From the NCBI RefSeq assembly GCF_900452395.1, contig NZ_UGNV01000001.1, forward strand, positions 893,501 to 957,500: a stretch of 64,000 bases of DNA, in the 5' to 3' direction. Origin of the DNA: Legionella beliardensis. Its GTDB lineage: Bacteria; Pseudomonadota; Gammaproteobacteria; Legionellales; Legionellaceae. The notes below the pieces were generated by a model. It was given only the letters and a program-made list of their open reading frames with translations, was not told where the DNA came from and searched no databases. The number at the start of each line of letters is the position of its first letter. Within the stretch, counting starts at the first letter, position 1. Shown here piece by piece: positions 18,057 to 26,378 of the stretch. The position numbers and the translations under genes were made by a program.

Positions 18057-18737
18057 GTGATATTAAAATTACTGATTCACACGTTTATAACAATAATAAT
18101 TATGGCGTTATTTCTTTTTATACCTGTGGGTACTATTAATTGGCCAAGTGCCTGGGTTTTTCTGTTTCTGCAAGGAGGTTTTGGCTTAAGTATTGGTTTT
18201 TGGCTAGCTAAACATGACCCAGAATTGTTAAAAGAAAGGCTATCCTTTGTGATTCAACGCGGCCAAAAAAAATGGGACAAGGTTGTGATGATTATCTTCT
18301 CAATCTTGCAAATCACATGGCTGCCTTTTATATCATTTGATGTGGCTCGATCACAGATAGAGTTAGTTCCCGTGTTTGTCAAAGTATTGGCAGCTATTTT
18401 ATTGATTATTTCATTTTATATTTTTTATTTGGTATTTAAAGAAAACAGTTATGCTTCTCCTGTGGTAAAAATTCAGAAAGCGCGTGAGCATAGAATCATT
18501 ACGACAGGCCCTTATCAATATGTTCGGCATCCTATGTATAGTGGCGCCATACTCTATTTTATTGGTATACCATTGTTGCTTGGCTCTTGGTATGGATTAT
18601 TATTTACTTTATTTCTAACCCTTCTTTTAGTCATTCGTGCTTCATTTGAGGAAAAAGCGCTGATAGAAGAGTTTGCAAATAATTATAGGGAGTATGCTAA
18701 GCGAGTTCAGTATCGGTTTATTCCTTTAATTTATTAG
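18057..18737 (+). CDS. isoprenylcysteine carboxyl methyltransferase family membrane protein
   Basis: 226 residues with about five membrane segments. The C-terminal GPYQYVRHPMYSGAI, followed later by EEKALIEEFANNYREYAKRV, is the ICMT/PEMT-type SAM-binding signature with the RHPxY core and conserved Glu pair. Bacterial members methylate small molecules or are uncharacterised; in Legionella a role on prenylated host proteins is possible but speculative. The start is GTG at 18057, supported by GGAAGAAGAGA just upstream. Probably in one transcription unit with the hydrolase and the SDR gene. Confidence 0.85.
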   Translation: MILKLLIHTFITIIIMALFLFIPVGTINWPSAWVFLFLQGGFGLSIGFWLAKHDPELLKERLSFVIQRGQKKWDKVVMIIFSILQITWLPFISFDVARSQIELVPVFVKVLAAILLIISFYIFYLVFKENSYASPVVKIQKAREHRIITTGPYQYVRHPMYSGAILYFIGIPLLLGSWYGLLFTLFLTLLLVIRASFEEKALIEEFANNYREYAKRVQYRFIPLIY

Positions 18738-18805
18738 CAGTACATTGGGGTTAGAAACTCATTGGCAACATTGCTTACTGGTAGGTGCTGCATAGGGAAA
18801 TCAGG

Positions 18806-19471
18806 ATGAAAATATTATTAACTGGCTCGATAGGGCGGTTGGGTAGAGAAATTGCAAAATTCCTAAATGTTGCTGATAATAAAATCGCTTTGCATGGTAG
18901 AAATTTAAATCGCTTAAATACACTCGCCAAAACCTTAGATAAAAGCCAGATTTTAACTGTTGCTCGTGATTTAACGCAGCCTGAAGCGGCTGAATCCATT
19001 ATAGAAGAGGTCATTCATCATTTTAAAGGCTTAGATGTTTTAATTAATAACGCGGCTTGTTTTAATTTTGGCAATCTTATAGACATGCCCCCTCATAGTT
19101 TAAAAGATACCCTGCAAACTAACCTAGTGTCTCTAATTATGCTCACCAGATTCGCCTTGCCCTACTTGATTGCTAGTAAGCGCGGTCTAATAATTAATAT
19201 TGCTTCTGTAGCAGGGCGAGAGTATATACCTGGTGCTGCGACTTATTGTGCGACCAAACATGGTATTTTTGGGTTTGCTGGATCATTATTTGAAGAAGTA
19301 AGGGATAAGGGCGTTAGAGTTTGTACCATTGGTCCGGGACAGCTTACCGTATCTGATTTAAATGAAGACAATACAATACCACCTAAAGAGCTAGCGCAGC
19401 TTGTACATTTTCTTATTCATTATCCGGGCAAGAAAAGTTTTCCCCGTGAGATTATAGTTTCTGCTAGCTAA
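18806..19471 (+). CDS. short-chain dehydrogenase/reductase
   Basis: 221 residues from the ATG at 18806, preferred over a GTG at 18785 because AGGGA at 18793 is well spaced and the protein then begins directly with the Rossmann strand MKILLTGSIGRLG. The cofactor loop TGSIGRLG, the NNA motif (VLINNAACF), the catalytic Ser (NIASVAG) and YCATK are all present, so it should be an active NAD(P)H oxidoreductase. At ~220 residues it is slightly shorter than a typical SDR. The substrate is not evident. Confidence 0.85.
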   Translation: MKILLTGSIGRLGREIAKFLNVADNKIALHGRNLNRLNTLAKTLDKSQILTVARDLTQPEAAESIIEEVIHHFKGLDVLINNAACFNFGNLIDMPPHSLKDTLQTNLVSLIMLTRFALPYLIASKRGLIINIASVAGREYIPGAATYCATKHGIFGFAGSLFEEVRDKGVRVCTIGPGQLTVSDLNEDNTIPPKELAQLVHFLIHYPGKKSFPREIIVSAS

Positions 19472-19485
19472 TGCTTACTGCCGCC

Positions 19486-20391
19486 TTATTTTTCCGTAAA
19501 TTCTGCCAGTGAGGCTTTTACATACTGACTATTATCTTTAAATGCTAAAGCCAAATCAGCAGACTTATCCTCATGATTTGCTAAGATTGCTTTCCAGGCG
19601 ATTGCCCTTAATTGCTCGTTAGCATGAGTTAGCGCAATTTTCCGTACAAGTTCTAGGCTGCTTTTATCTCCTAATTTTATTGCGACATCAATTAAAGTGC
19701 GTACTTGTGTCAAACGGTCAAGACCGCCTAAGATTAATCTAGCTTTTTCTCCATTTTCTTGCTCAAGCAATTCAAATTCATATTGGCGACGTTTAGCAGG
19801 GTATGTTTTCGGTAAAATTAAATTCAATGACACTGTAATGGACTCTGGGGGATACTGAATATGGGCATCAGAACTGCCATAGTAATACATGACTTTGCCT
19901 TGGGTTAGATAGCTTTCTTCCTTAAATTGCAAATTAACTTCTTCACCAGGGATGCCTTTTACTGAATCATAATCGTACTTATAAATTCGTGTTTTATAAC
20001 CAGGCCCAAAGTAATTAACGGTAAAAAAATCAAAATTATGATCGTGAGGTTCAAAGTAAGAAAAAATTTTCGCCTGATTACGATCAGAGGTAGGCATCCA
20101 AATCACGGCTCTTATCACATAGCCATCCCCTTTATGCAGCATAATAGTTGAAGGCTTGAATTGATTGTCTAGTTGAAAGTTTTCAAAATTCTTTAATTCA
20201 TGACTTAATTGTTTTGCCAAAAACGTTTTATTAAGGGCTAACTGCGCTAATTTTTTGGCAATAATTGCAAAGTACTCCGGTTTATAGTTTGAAGATTTCA
20301 AGGCAGTGATGATTGGATTGTTATCAATAAATTTAACGAATGCTGCTAATGAAATGGGTGTTTTTACTTTAGGATTGAGTGTTTCCGTCAT
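19486..20391 (-). CDS. cupin-like protein with C-terminal HEAT-like helices, possible peptide-modifying enzyme
   Basis: 301 residues, family not named with certainty. The central region (~95-205) looks like a cupin beta-barrel with a metal-ligand set: PHDHNFDFF, then YFGPGYKT, and a later His in SDAHIQYPP. The C-terminal ~80 residues are helical pairs of HEAT type (VRKIALTHANEQLRAIAWKA). The gene overlaps by 23 bases the upstream gene, which has the same architecture, so the two are translationally coupled and perhaps form a heteromer. The ATG is preceded by GGGGAG. Its divergent neighbour encodes a small acidic peptide, and a JmjC/cupin_8 enzyme follows, suggesting a peptide-modification locus (inference). 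Confidence 0.6.
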   Translation of the reverse strand: MTETLNPKVKTPISLAAFVKFIDNNPIITALKSSNYKPEYFAIIAKKLAQLALNKTFLAKQLSHELKNFENFQLDNQFKPSTIMLHKGDGYVIRAVIWMPTSDRNQAKIFSYFEPHDHNFDFFTVNYFGPGYKTRIYKYDYDSVKGIPGEEVNLQFKEESYLTQGKVMYYYGSSDAHIQYPPESITVSLNLILPKTYPAKRRQYEFELLEQENGEKARLILGGLDRLTQVRTLIDVAIKLGDKSSLELVRKIALTHANEQLRAIAWKAILANHEDKSADLALAFKDNSQYVKASLAEFTEK

Positions 20392-21205
20392 GCTGACTCC
20401 CCATTATCGATTCCAACGTTTTTTGTGCAGCTCGCCGTATTTCTGGATCACAGTCTTCAAAAGCAATTTTTTTTAATAAAGGCAGTGTGTGTTTATTATT
20501 AATTTTATAGTAGTATTTTATTGCCTCCCAGCGAACATTTGCATCATAATTTGATAAAATCAGTTTTTCTAACAGTGATTTAATTCGTCTAACTTGCATT
20601 GCTTGAAATAGCTCTAACGTTAAGCGAATTCTTGAAGCGCGAACATCAGTACTTATTCTTCGTATAGGATTCAAAGAATCCCTGTCAAATGCCCAGGTAG
20701 TTTTAGCTTTTTTATTAGAGTGCACAATAATCAAAGGTGCATTTTGTGAGGCATCATAAAAATCAAGAATTGATGAAAATGCAGGTAAACAGTAAGCTTG
20801 GTGTGATGCAAGAAGCAAGTCATTTTCTCGTTTTAAAGGGCTAGGTTTTTCATACAAGCGATTGTGTTGAATGTTGCAATGGTATAAAGGGACTTTCACT
20901 TCTTTTTCCGATAAATTCATCACAATTGCATCAACTTCACTTGCTAATAACGCGCTAGACGATGCCTTACAGTGCGTGAAACGCATTAATAAATAGATAC
21001 CTGGTTGTTGGTAAAGATAGACATTGTTTTCTGCAATCATTTTATCATTAGTCGTTATTTCTATTAGAAAGCTATTGATTAGCGAAATGATATCGTTTCT
21101 TTTTAAGTTGTTAAAAACCGTGACCAAATCAAAGAAATTTGTATTGGGCTTATTAAGTGTTTCATAAAGGAGCTGACCGAGTTGATAGAATGTGAGTGAA
21201 CTCAA
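20369..21205 (-). CDS. HEAT-repeat protein paired with the cupin gene
   Basis: About 278 residues. The N-terminal ~170 residues are strand-rich and look like a degenerate relative of the downstream cupin barrel, without its HxH metal ligands. The C-terminal ~90 residues are clear HEAT helices (LSNYDANVRWEAIKYYYKI, then FEDCDPEIRRAAQKTLESI). A TTG at 21205 is chosen as start because GGGAGG is eight bases upstream; a TTG two codons earlier lies only one base from that site. The 23-base overlap with the next gene shows co-expression. A non-catalytic partner of the cupin enzyme is a reasonable inference. Confidence 0.6.
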   Translation of the reverse strand: MSSLTFYQLGQLLYETLNKPNTNFFDLVTVFNNLKRNDIISLINSFLIEITTNDKMIAENNVYLYQQPGIYLLMRFTHCKASSSALLASEVDAIVMNLSEKEVKVPLYHCNIQHNRLYEKPSPLKRENDLLLASHQAYCLPAFSSILDFYDASQNAPLIIVHSNKKAKTTWAFDRDSLNPIRRISTDVRASRIRLTLELFQAMQVRRIKSLLEKLILSNYDANVRWEAIKYYYKINNKHTLPLLKKIAFEDCDPEIRRAAQKTLESIMGSQHDGNTQS

Positions 21206-21404
21206 ATGCAAACCCTCCCGTAATTTATCTGAATATAGCTAAAAAATATTGATATATCCAATTCGCGAAAGAACTTTGAGTTTATTTTATAGATATGCAA
21301 GATTCGCGCTGCAATTTATGCAAATTATACTAAAATAAAAATAGAACAAGCTTATGCAGCTTGTATTATATAAAGCCACTGGCCAATTGCAATTTGGGGG
21401 TAAA

Positions 21405-21557
21405 ATGAAAAACGAGATGCTTAATGAAATTCAAAATGATACAGAAATTGAATTTGTTGAATTGGATGATGTGTCTATTGCAGGAGCAGATCCAACTCAG
21501 ATAACGGCACAAGAAGAAGGTCGAGTTCTCGGTTTTGGTTGTATAGATACTGAATAA
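21405..21557 (+). CDS. small acidic peptide, candidate RiPP-like precursor
   Basis: 50 residues from the ATG at 21405, which has GGGGGT a few bases upstream; an in-frame ATG at 21354 would add 17 residues but lacks a ribosome binding site. The N-terminal half is acidic (NDTEIEFVELDDV) and ends in VSIAGA, similar to the GG/GA ends of leader peptides. The C-terminal ~22 residues (from DPTQ to CIDTE) include a GFGC segment and could be the modified core. It is followed by a strong hairpin terminator and flanked by cupin/HEAT genes and a JmjC-type oxygenase. The precursor role is inference from size, leader-like pattern and neighbours. Confidence 0.55.
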   Translation: MKNEMLNEIQNDTEIEFVELDDVSIAGADPTQITAQEEGRVLGFGCIDTE

Positions 21558-21572
21558 CTAATTTTTAAATTT

Positions 21573-21629
21573 AAAGAGCACGCTACTAATTTTTCACAAC
21601 TGGAAAAGTAGTTAGTAGGCTCTTTTTTA
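21573..21629 (+). terminator. strong hairpin terminator after the small peptide gene
   Basis: AAAGAGC (21573-21579) pairs with GCTCTTT (21619-21625), and CTACTAA (21583-21589) pairs with TTAGTAG (21612-21618); a T-run follows. It should isolate the peptide transcript and may also serve the convergent JmjC gene. Confidence 0.75.
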
Positions 21630-21670
21630 TTGTAAAAATTTTATAGATTAAGGGCTCATTTTTTTAGCTT

Positions 21671-22621
21671 TTAACAGGATAATAGTTGTAATTCGAGCTT
21701 CCTTATTAATTGCTGGATAGTTTTATCGTGTTTTGCTAATAGGGAAAGAAAAGATTGATTTTCTTCGCCAGATAAAGCCTTTTTGGCTGCCATCAAGAAT
21801 TTTTTTCTGATTAATAAAGGATTAGAAAATTTAGTCAATGCGCTCTCATCCCACCAGAAATTCAAATTAATATTGACATCGTTTAAGTGTGTGAAGCTAT
21901 GTAGCCAATAGGCAGGAATAAATAAGAGCTCTCCTTCCTCTAATTTTCCCTCGTAGTAAGCAGCATGTTTGTAGAGAGGAAAGCGGTTATAATCAGGATT
22001 TAAGAGATTTACTTGACTGAAATTTCCTAGCTCACTTTCACTGTATAAATGTAGATAGTAGCTTTGTGTGTTTGAAGGCGGGCATAATACAACGCTTTTT
22101 GCGCCCTTAATCTGAGCATTCAAATTGTGGCAACCGTTTTGATCGTAATGCAGCCAAGATACAATGTTTTTAGGAGAAATCCATAAGCCGCCACTATGCA
22201 AGGTGTTTTTATTTAAAAATGATGGGATTTCGAAGTCTTTGGTTAGCATGTCCAGCTGTTTATTATATTTTTTTTTATCAAAAAGTGATAATTCATCGCC
22301 AGCCAGAAAGACATGTTTAAAGTCTTTTACCAGTTTAATAAAATGAACGAGTTTTCCCTCATTAAAGAATTTATTTTTTTCTATATTTTCTTTACCTATC
22401 AGACTAAGATCAGGATACAAGTTTGATTTAGAAATATAATAGTGTACTTTAATTTGACCTATGGTTTTGGCAAAATAATCGAGCGACCATAGTTTATAAG
22501 CCGGCCAGAAGTTAACCACATTTTTTATAATGACAGGTTTATTAGGCAAAACATAGTGAGTATGAAATATTTCTGGAGTAAGAGCGCTTACCTGATCAAT
22601 AGTACCAATTTTTTTCATCAC
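21671..22621 (-). CDS. JmjC/cupin_8 Fe(II)/2-oxoglutarate-dependent oxygenase
   Basis: 316 residues. The start (LPNKPVIIKNVVNFWPAYKLW) is the typical cupin_8/JmjC N-terminal region. SWLHYDQNGCHNLNAQIKGA carries the HxD iron ligands, KSVVLCPP follows, and IPAYWLHSFTHL supplies the distal His; NLNFWWDE closes the barrel. Enzymes of this family (FIH-like) hydroxylate proteins, peptides or tRNA-linked bases. Its convergent position 50 bases from the small acidic peptide gene makes that peptide a candidate substrate (inference). A weak site precedes the ATG. Confidence 0.8.
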   Translation of the reverse strand: MMKKIGTIDQVSALTPEIFHTHYVLPNKPVIIKNVVNFWPAYKLWSLDYFAKTIGQIKVHYYISKSNLYPDLSLIGKENIEKNKFFNEGKLVHFIKLVKDFKHVFLAGDELSLFDKKKYNKQLDMLTKDFEIPSFLNKNTLHSGGLWISPKNIVSWLHYDQNGCHNLNAQIKGAKSVVLCPPSNTQSYYLHLYSESELGNFSQVNLLNPDYNRFPLYKHAAYYEGKLEEGELLFIPAYWLHSFTHLNDVNINLNFWWDESALTKFSNPLLIRKKFLMAAKKALSGEENQSFLSLLAKHDKTIQQLIRKLELQLLSC

Positions 22622-22706
22622 AATACCTTTTTAATTGTGAAAATTAATTAAAATTGACCAAGTAAAAGCGCTCTCTAAAAAAACTATCCCTGCAACTTAT
22701 ATTGCT

Positions 22707-23342
22707 TTATTTTAAAAGTTGCTCTTTAAAAGAGAATAAACAAGTTCTTTTTTCAGGTTTTCCTTGCGCGTCCATCCAATTAGTGATCATCATCAGCGCG
22801 CTTGCTGGTTCATTTTTATCTGCATTGTGAGCTTTTGTGAAACTAACAATGGCATCAGCTGTTTCTTGATTATTGAATTTCACATGATGTCTTACTAAAA
22901 CTTGATCATATCCTGGATAGCTTTTCATAATACGCTCTCCATAAATGATCGCATGCCCTTCAGGAAGGATTGTTTGTTTATCTTTATCCCAAGTCCAACC
23001 TTTTTCTTTTAGTGATTGACTAAAGAGTTGCTGGCACTCGGCAGAGGAGCCGTTGCTTATTAACTCAAAATCCATAATTTTTGTTTGAGCATCAGTTCTA
23101 GAGGATGTTGCAGTAGAACTATCAGTTGTGGTAGAGCCATTCGTTGTAGTAGAGCCATTCGTTGTAGTAGAGCTATTAGTGGTGCTAGAACCATCCGTTG
23201 GGGAAGAACCCGTAGTTGTGGCAGAACTATTCGTTGTAGTAGAGCTATTCGTTACTGAATCATCATTACTTACTGAATCGGCAGCATAGGCTAGGTTCAC
23301 TAGTAAAATAGAAGCTAGCACGGTAGTTATCTTCTTGGTCAT
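22707..23342 (-). CDS. secreted protein with a Ser/Thr-rich repeat stalk
   Basis: 211 residues. A signal peptide (~1-20, ending AYA) is followed by a low-complexity stalk (~25-83) of repeated (N/D/G)SST/STTT units, encoded by tandem imperfect ~18-bp repeats. The C-terminal ~120 residues form a compact domain (IMDFELISNGSSAECQQLFS onward) with two cysteines (near residues 113 and 201) that could pair. The domain is not recognised. A purine-rich GGGAGAGAGAG precedes the ATG. It is probably an exported or surface protein whose stalk length may vary. Confidence 0.75.
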   Translation of the reverse strand: MTKKITTVLASILLVNLAYAADSVSNDDSVTNSSTTTNSSATTTGSSPTDGSSTTNSSTTTNGSTTTNGSTTTDSSTATSSRTDAQTKIMDFELISNGSSAECQQLFSQSLKEKGWTWDKDKQTILPEGHAIIYGERIMKSYPGYDQVLVRHHVKFNNQETADAIVSFTKAHNADKNEPASALMMITNWMDAQGKPEKRTCLFSFKEQLLK

Positions 23343-23544
23343 CTCTCTCTCCCTGGTTGAGCCTTTGCTAATTGACTCCTTAATATCATCACTTTAAATT
23401 AAAGTAACTAATTAAAATTTAGCACCTAGTTGAGCTCTCTGCAATTTAACTTAAATTTTAACTGTTTCTTAATAGGTATAAGACCTAATGTTGGGCTCAT
23501 AATCTAATATTTTATCAAGTCAAAAAACATCCAATCTTTCCGAT

Positions 23545-24345
23545 TTAGGAAGGTGTAACTGGATCTTTAAAAGTACCTAACATCCCTTGGTAAAAGAAGT
23601 GATTACTCACTGCAATATCGCCTGAATAGGGATAATCAAAACTTAAAGCGATCGCTAAATTAAAGCCTAAAACAATCGAAAAAAACAATAATGGGGTGAT
23701 ATGTAAAAAATTGGTTTCTCCGCGAATTAAGCCTAATATAACCACGAGAAAAATTGAACCGATGATAAGTGCTGAATTTAATTTATCGGGGATAATACTA
23801 TGTAGGCGAGCCAGCCTATTTCTTCTGGTTTCTAAAACCGTTTCAAGGTTCCTTACAGCTTGTGTGTAATAGATTCGTTCTAATGTTGTGCGGGGTTCAA
23901 ATGATTGTAAAATTGTAATTAAATGATGAAGTGCTGCCCAAGCCGCAGAGCTTTCTTTTCCTTGGGTTAACATAGCCCATTCTTGAGTTCTTGCTATAAT
24001 AGTGTAATTGTAAATACCATTCATAATTTTTGTTTTTACAGGCGCTGGAAAGACATGAATATCACGCATCATTGCGGCTAAAGCATCCGCTTCTTTTGCT
24101 ACTTCATCTTGCGTTTTTAATAAATAATTCCAAGTATTGATAATTATGAAAGCGAGCAATACCGAGAAGCCAGCACTTAGGATGCTAATTAAGGAATTAG
24201 ATAAGGCTCGGTGATCTTTATCTATGGGAAAGGTAATTAAGCGCGTTGAAATGAAGGCTGCTAGGTAAGTTAAAACAGTAAGAATCAGTATATATAATAG
24301 CGCCAACTGCCAAAAGGAGAGTGTATTAATTAATTCACGAACCAT
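23545..24345 (-). CDS. DUF4239-type integral membrane protein
   Basis: 266 residues. Two hydrophobic segments near the N-terminus (~12-35 and ~50-72), a central helical domain (~75-190) and two C-terminal segments (~190-210 and ~215-235) match the layout of DUF4239 (bestrophin-like) proteins. Family signatures such as EVAKEADALAAMMRD and the GSIFLVVILGLIRG segment are present. No biochemical function is established. It appears monocistronic. Confidence 0.75.
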   Translation of the reverse strand: MVRELINTLSFWQLALLYILILTVLTYLAAFISTRLITFPIDKDHRALSNSLISILSAGFSVLLAFIIINTWNYLLKTQDEVAKEADALAAMMRDIHVFPAPVKTKIMNGIYNYTIIARTQEWAMLTQGKESSAAWAALHHLITILQSFEPRTTLERIYYTQAVRNLETVLETRRNRLARLHSIIPDKLNSALIIGSIFLVVILGLIRGETNFLHITPLLFFSIVLGFNLAIALSFDYPYSGDIAVSNHFFYQGMLGTFKDPVTPS

Positions 24346-24465
24346 CCTGATTCCTATTATTAGCTTCCTAATTATTTTAACTAGTTTAGTGTAAAATAAA
24401 GTTTTATTGCAAAAAATCGTATTGACGGCTTTTTAATTTCTATTGCGTAAGTCACTAAGTTTTTA

Positions 24466-24707
24466 AGCCAGCGTAGCCTGGGAGCAGGCCCTTTGGGCCG
24501 TATCCCAGGTTTACATTCTACACCTACTCCCCAAACTCACTTTGAACACCATCATATCCCAATTTTCTTGCAATACTCTCTTTTGAACATAATGATGAAA
24601 CTGGAATAGGGCCACCCTTTAGCTAAAGATACATAACCATGTTTAACAGGGTTAAAATGAAAACCTGGGATACGGCCCAAAGGGCCTACTCCCAGGCTAC
24701 GCTGGCT
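24466..24707. repeat. interspersed inverted-repeat element, copy A (full length)
   Basis: 47-bp terminal inverted repeats (24466-24512 and 24661-24707) differ at only one position and contain the TAGCCTGGGAG / CTCCCAGGCTA ends. The ~148-bp centre matches the centre of the other full copies in opposite orientation. No coding capacity, so this behaves like a MITE-type element in the 555-base gap 24346-24900. Confidence 0.85.
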
Positions 24708-24777
24708 GAAAGAGCTAATCATGCTTTAAGTTACGTATTTAAATTCAAATTAGTTTCAATCTATTGTTATCAATAAA

Positions 24778-24810
24778 ATGTAGGTTGGAACACTCGGCCC
24801 AACATTTCAT
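24778..24810. repeat. short palindromic repeat (GTAGGTTGG...CCAACATTTCAT family)
   Basis: About 30 bp with imperfect inverted halves. Related copies lie at 25254-25286, 26955-26986, 33246-33263, 33305-33332 and 36545-36573, all intergenic. Confidence 0.7.
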
Positions 24811-24900
24811 ATTAACCCTTTGATTGACAAAATAAATTATTACCTTAGAATCGCCATGCCTTTTTATAAGAAGTTTTAAAAATTTTAGTAAGGACATGAT

Positions 24901-25245
24901 GTGCAAATTTCAATTAATAAAAAAAGTAATGATAGTTATTTAAGAGGTAATTTTTTTAAATTATTTTCTTCTAAATTTTCTAATCGAGGAGAGCTAGAAT
25001 CTTATAATGATAATAGCTCTAGTAGCTTTACTGGAGCTACCTATAGATTTATTGGAGGACAGCTTGTCAAAGAGGAAGCTTCATCTACTTCTACTATTAA
25101 GATAACGCTTGAATTCGAGCCAAACGCTGGGGTTGATATTTATAAATTGGAAGATGAAATTAAACAATTCTTAGAGCAAGATTTTAAGCTCTCCGCCTCT
25201 GAGTATACCTTAGATGGGATCGCATCTAATACATTGAAATATTAA
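24901..25245 (+). CDS. small hypothetical protein
   Basis: 114 residues from a GTG start with AAGGA six bases upstream. The N-terminal half is polar and Ser/Asn-rich (SYNDNSSSSFTGATYRF); the C-terminal half alternates strands and a helix (TIKITLEFEPNAGVDIYKLE). No signal peptide, membrane segment or recognised domain. It sits alone between palindromic repeats, just upstream of the YopJ-like gene, and could be an accessory-region gene. Confidence 0.5.
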   Translation: MQISINKKSNDSYLRGNFFKLFSSKFSNRGELESYNDNSSSSFTGATYRFIGGQLVKEEASSTSTIKITLEFEPNAGVDIYKLEDEIKQFLEQDFKLSASEYTLDGIASNTLKY

Positions 25246-25253
25246 TTAAGTTA

Positions 25254-25286
25254 ATGTAGGCCAAGCCATTTAGCCCAACATTTCAT
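25254..25286. repeat. short palindromic repeat
   Basis: TAATGTAGGCC...CCCAACATTTCAT copy of the ~30-bp family, immediately after the stop of the 114-residue gene. Confidence 0.65.
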
Positions 25287-25370
25287 ACCCTTGCCCAAAA
25301 CTCGCGAGCTAATAAAAATTAATTTTTATTAGCTATAATAATGAATTAAGACCGAAAGAAATAATTTATT

Positions 25371-26240
25371 ATGCCAAACTTACTGCGAGAAAAATTATTA
25401 CAAGAATTAACGAAACTTAAAGTTTCGCCTTCAGATTCGGGTTTAGATAAAGACGGCATAACTATTATTTTACACGAATTTAATAAAGCAAATCCTACCA
25501 AACCTCCAATCCGCTTAATAGATAGACAACATATCCTTGATGAAATCAAGAAAGAAATAGCAAAAAATCCTGCAGAGGCTAGAAATCAACAATTTATAGT
25601 AAAAATTGACGAACACTATTGTGTGGTTGATCTTGAGATCGATGAACAAGGTAATTTTCAGGCGTTAGTTTTAGATGCTGCTAATGATTTAAGATTTTTA
25701 GATTTAGTTGAGGATATTTCTAGCTTAGCGGGGCTTAATAAGCTTTATTTGGTAACAGGGATTACAAGTAAGCACAATATACATAAAGACAGCATAAGTT
25801 GCCCTATTTTTGCAATTTCTCATGCTTTAGCTTTAAATGAAACACCTCTTTTTAAGCATCTTGAGCAAGAGCAAGTTAGCAAAACTAAATTTAATGAGCA
25901 TGCATTTGATGTTAAATGGCATCACATGCCGCCACAGATCATGGTAAATTGTCAATCTAATACACTTTGGGAAAGATATAAACAAGATTATGCAAAAGCG
26001 TTTAATTCCCCCAACGATTGTTTCAGAGAATATGATGGTTTTCGCTGGGATATGCAAGCAAGGTCATTTGAGATAGATAAAGAGGGATCTACTAAGTATC
26101 AGGGTAATATTATGCCCGCAGTTTTTGAGAAACTGACTGAAAAAGCGAAGCAATTTGTTTTAAGTCAAAAAGACAGTGAATTAGAAAATATTATTAATCC
26201 TGTGCCGCCAAACTCCGCTGTTCAAGGGTTGCAAGTCTAA
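25371..26240 (+). CDS. YopJ-family (C55) acetyltransferase; candidate effector
   Basis: 289 residues. The catalytic layout of YopJ/AvrRxv/HopZ proteins is visible: H82 in EHYCVVDLEID, an acidic residue D102 in QALVLDAAN (E or D occurs here in the family), and C144 in KDSISCPIFAISHAL. The H-to-C spacing of 62 residues is almost that of YopJ (63). Family members are host-activated Ser/Thr/Lys acetyltransferases using acetyl-CoA, typically with inositol hexakisphosphate. No signal peptide, as expected for a type IV substrate. A weak ribosome binding site and AT-rich promoter precede it. The family assignment is from motif and spacing; the host target is unknown. Confidence 0.75.
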   Translation: MPNLLREKLLQELTKLKVSPSDSGLDKDGITIILHEFNKANPTKPPIRLIDRQHILDEIKKEIAKNPAEARNQQFIVKIDEHYCVVDLEIDEQGNFQALVLDAANDLRFLDLVEDISSLAGLNKLYLVTGITSKHNIHKDSISCPIFAISHALALNETPLFKHLEQEQVSKTKFNEHAFDVKWHHMPPQIMVNCQSNTLWERYKQDYAKAFNSPNDCFREYDGFRWDMQARSFEIDKEGSTKYQGNIMPAVFEKLTEKAKQFVLSQKDSELENIINPVPPNSAVQGLQV

Positions 26241-26378
26241 TTAATAATTGTATTCTAATTAGCAATCAGAATAGAAATTATCGGTTTAAGTTATACAGTA
26301 AAGAAGTGTTGAGGAAAATAAAAGTTGTTTAAATTATAAAATAATACTAAACCCTAATTAAACATTGAGTCATTACTT

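Noticed and set aside
23095-23270. CRISPR-like repeats
   Set aside because: The repeats are contiguous, in frame and coding for a Ser/Thr stalk, with no spacers; no cas gene in the window.
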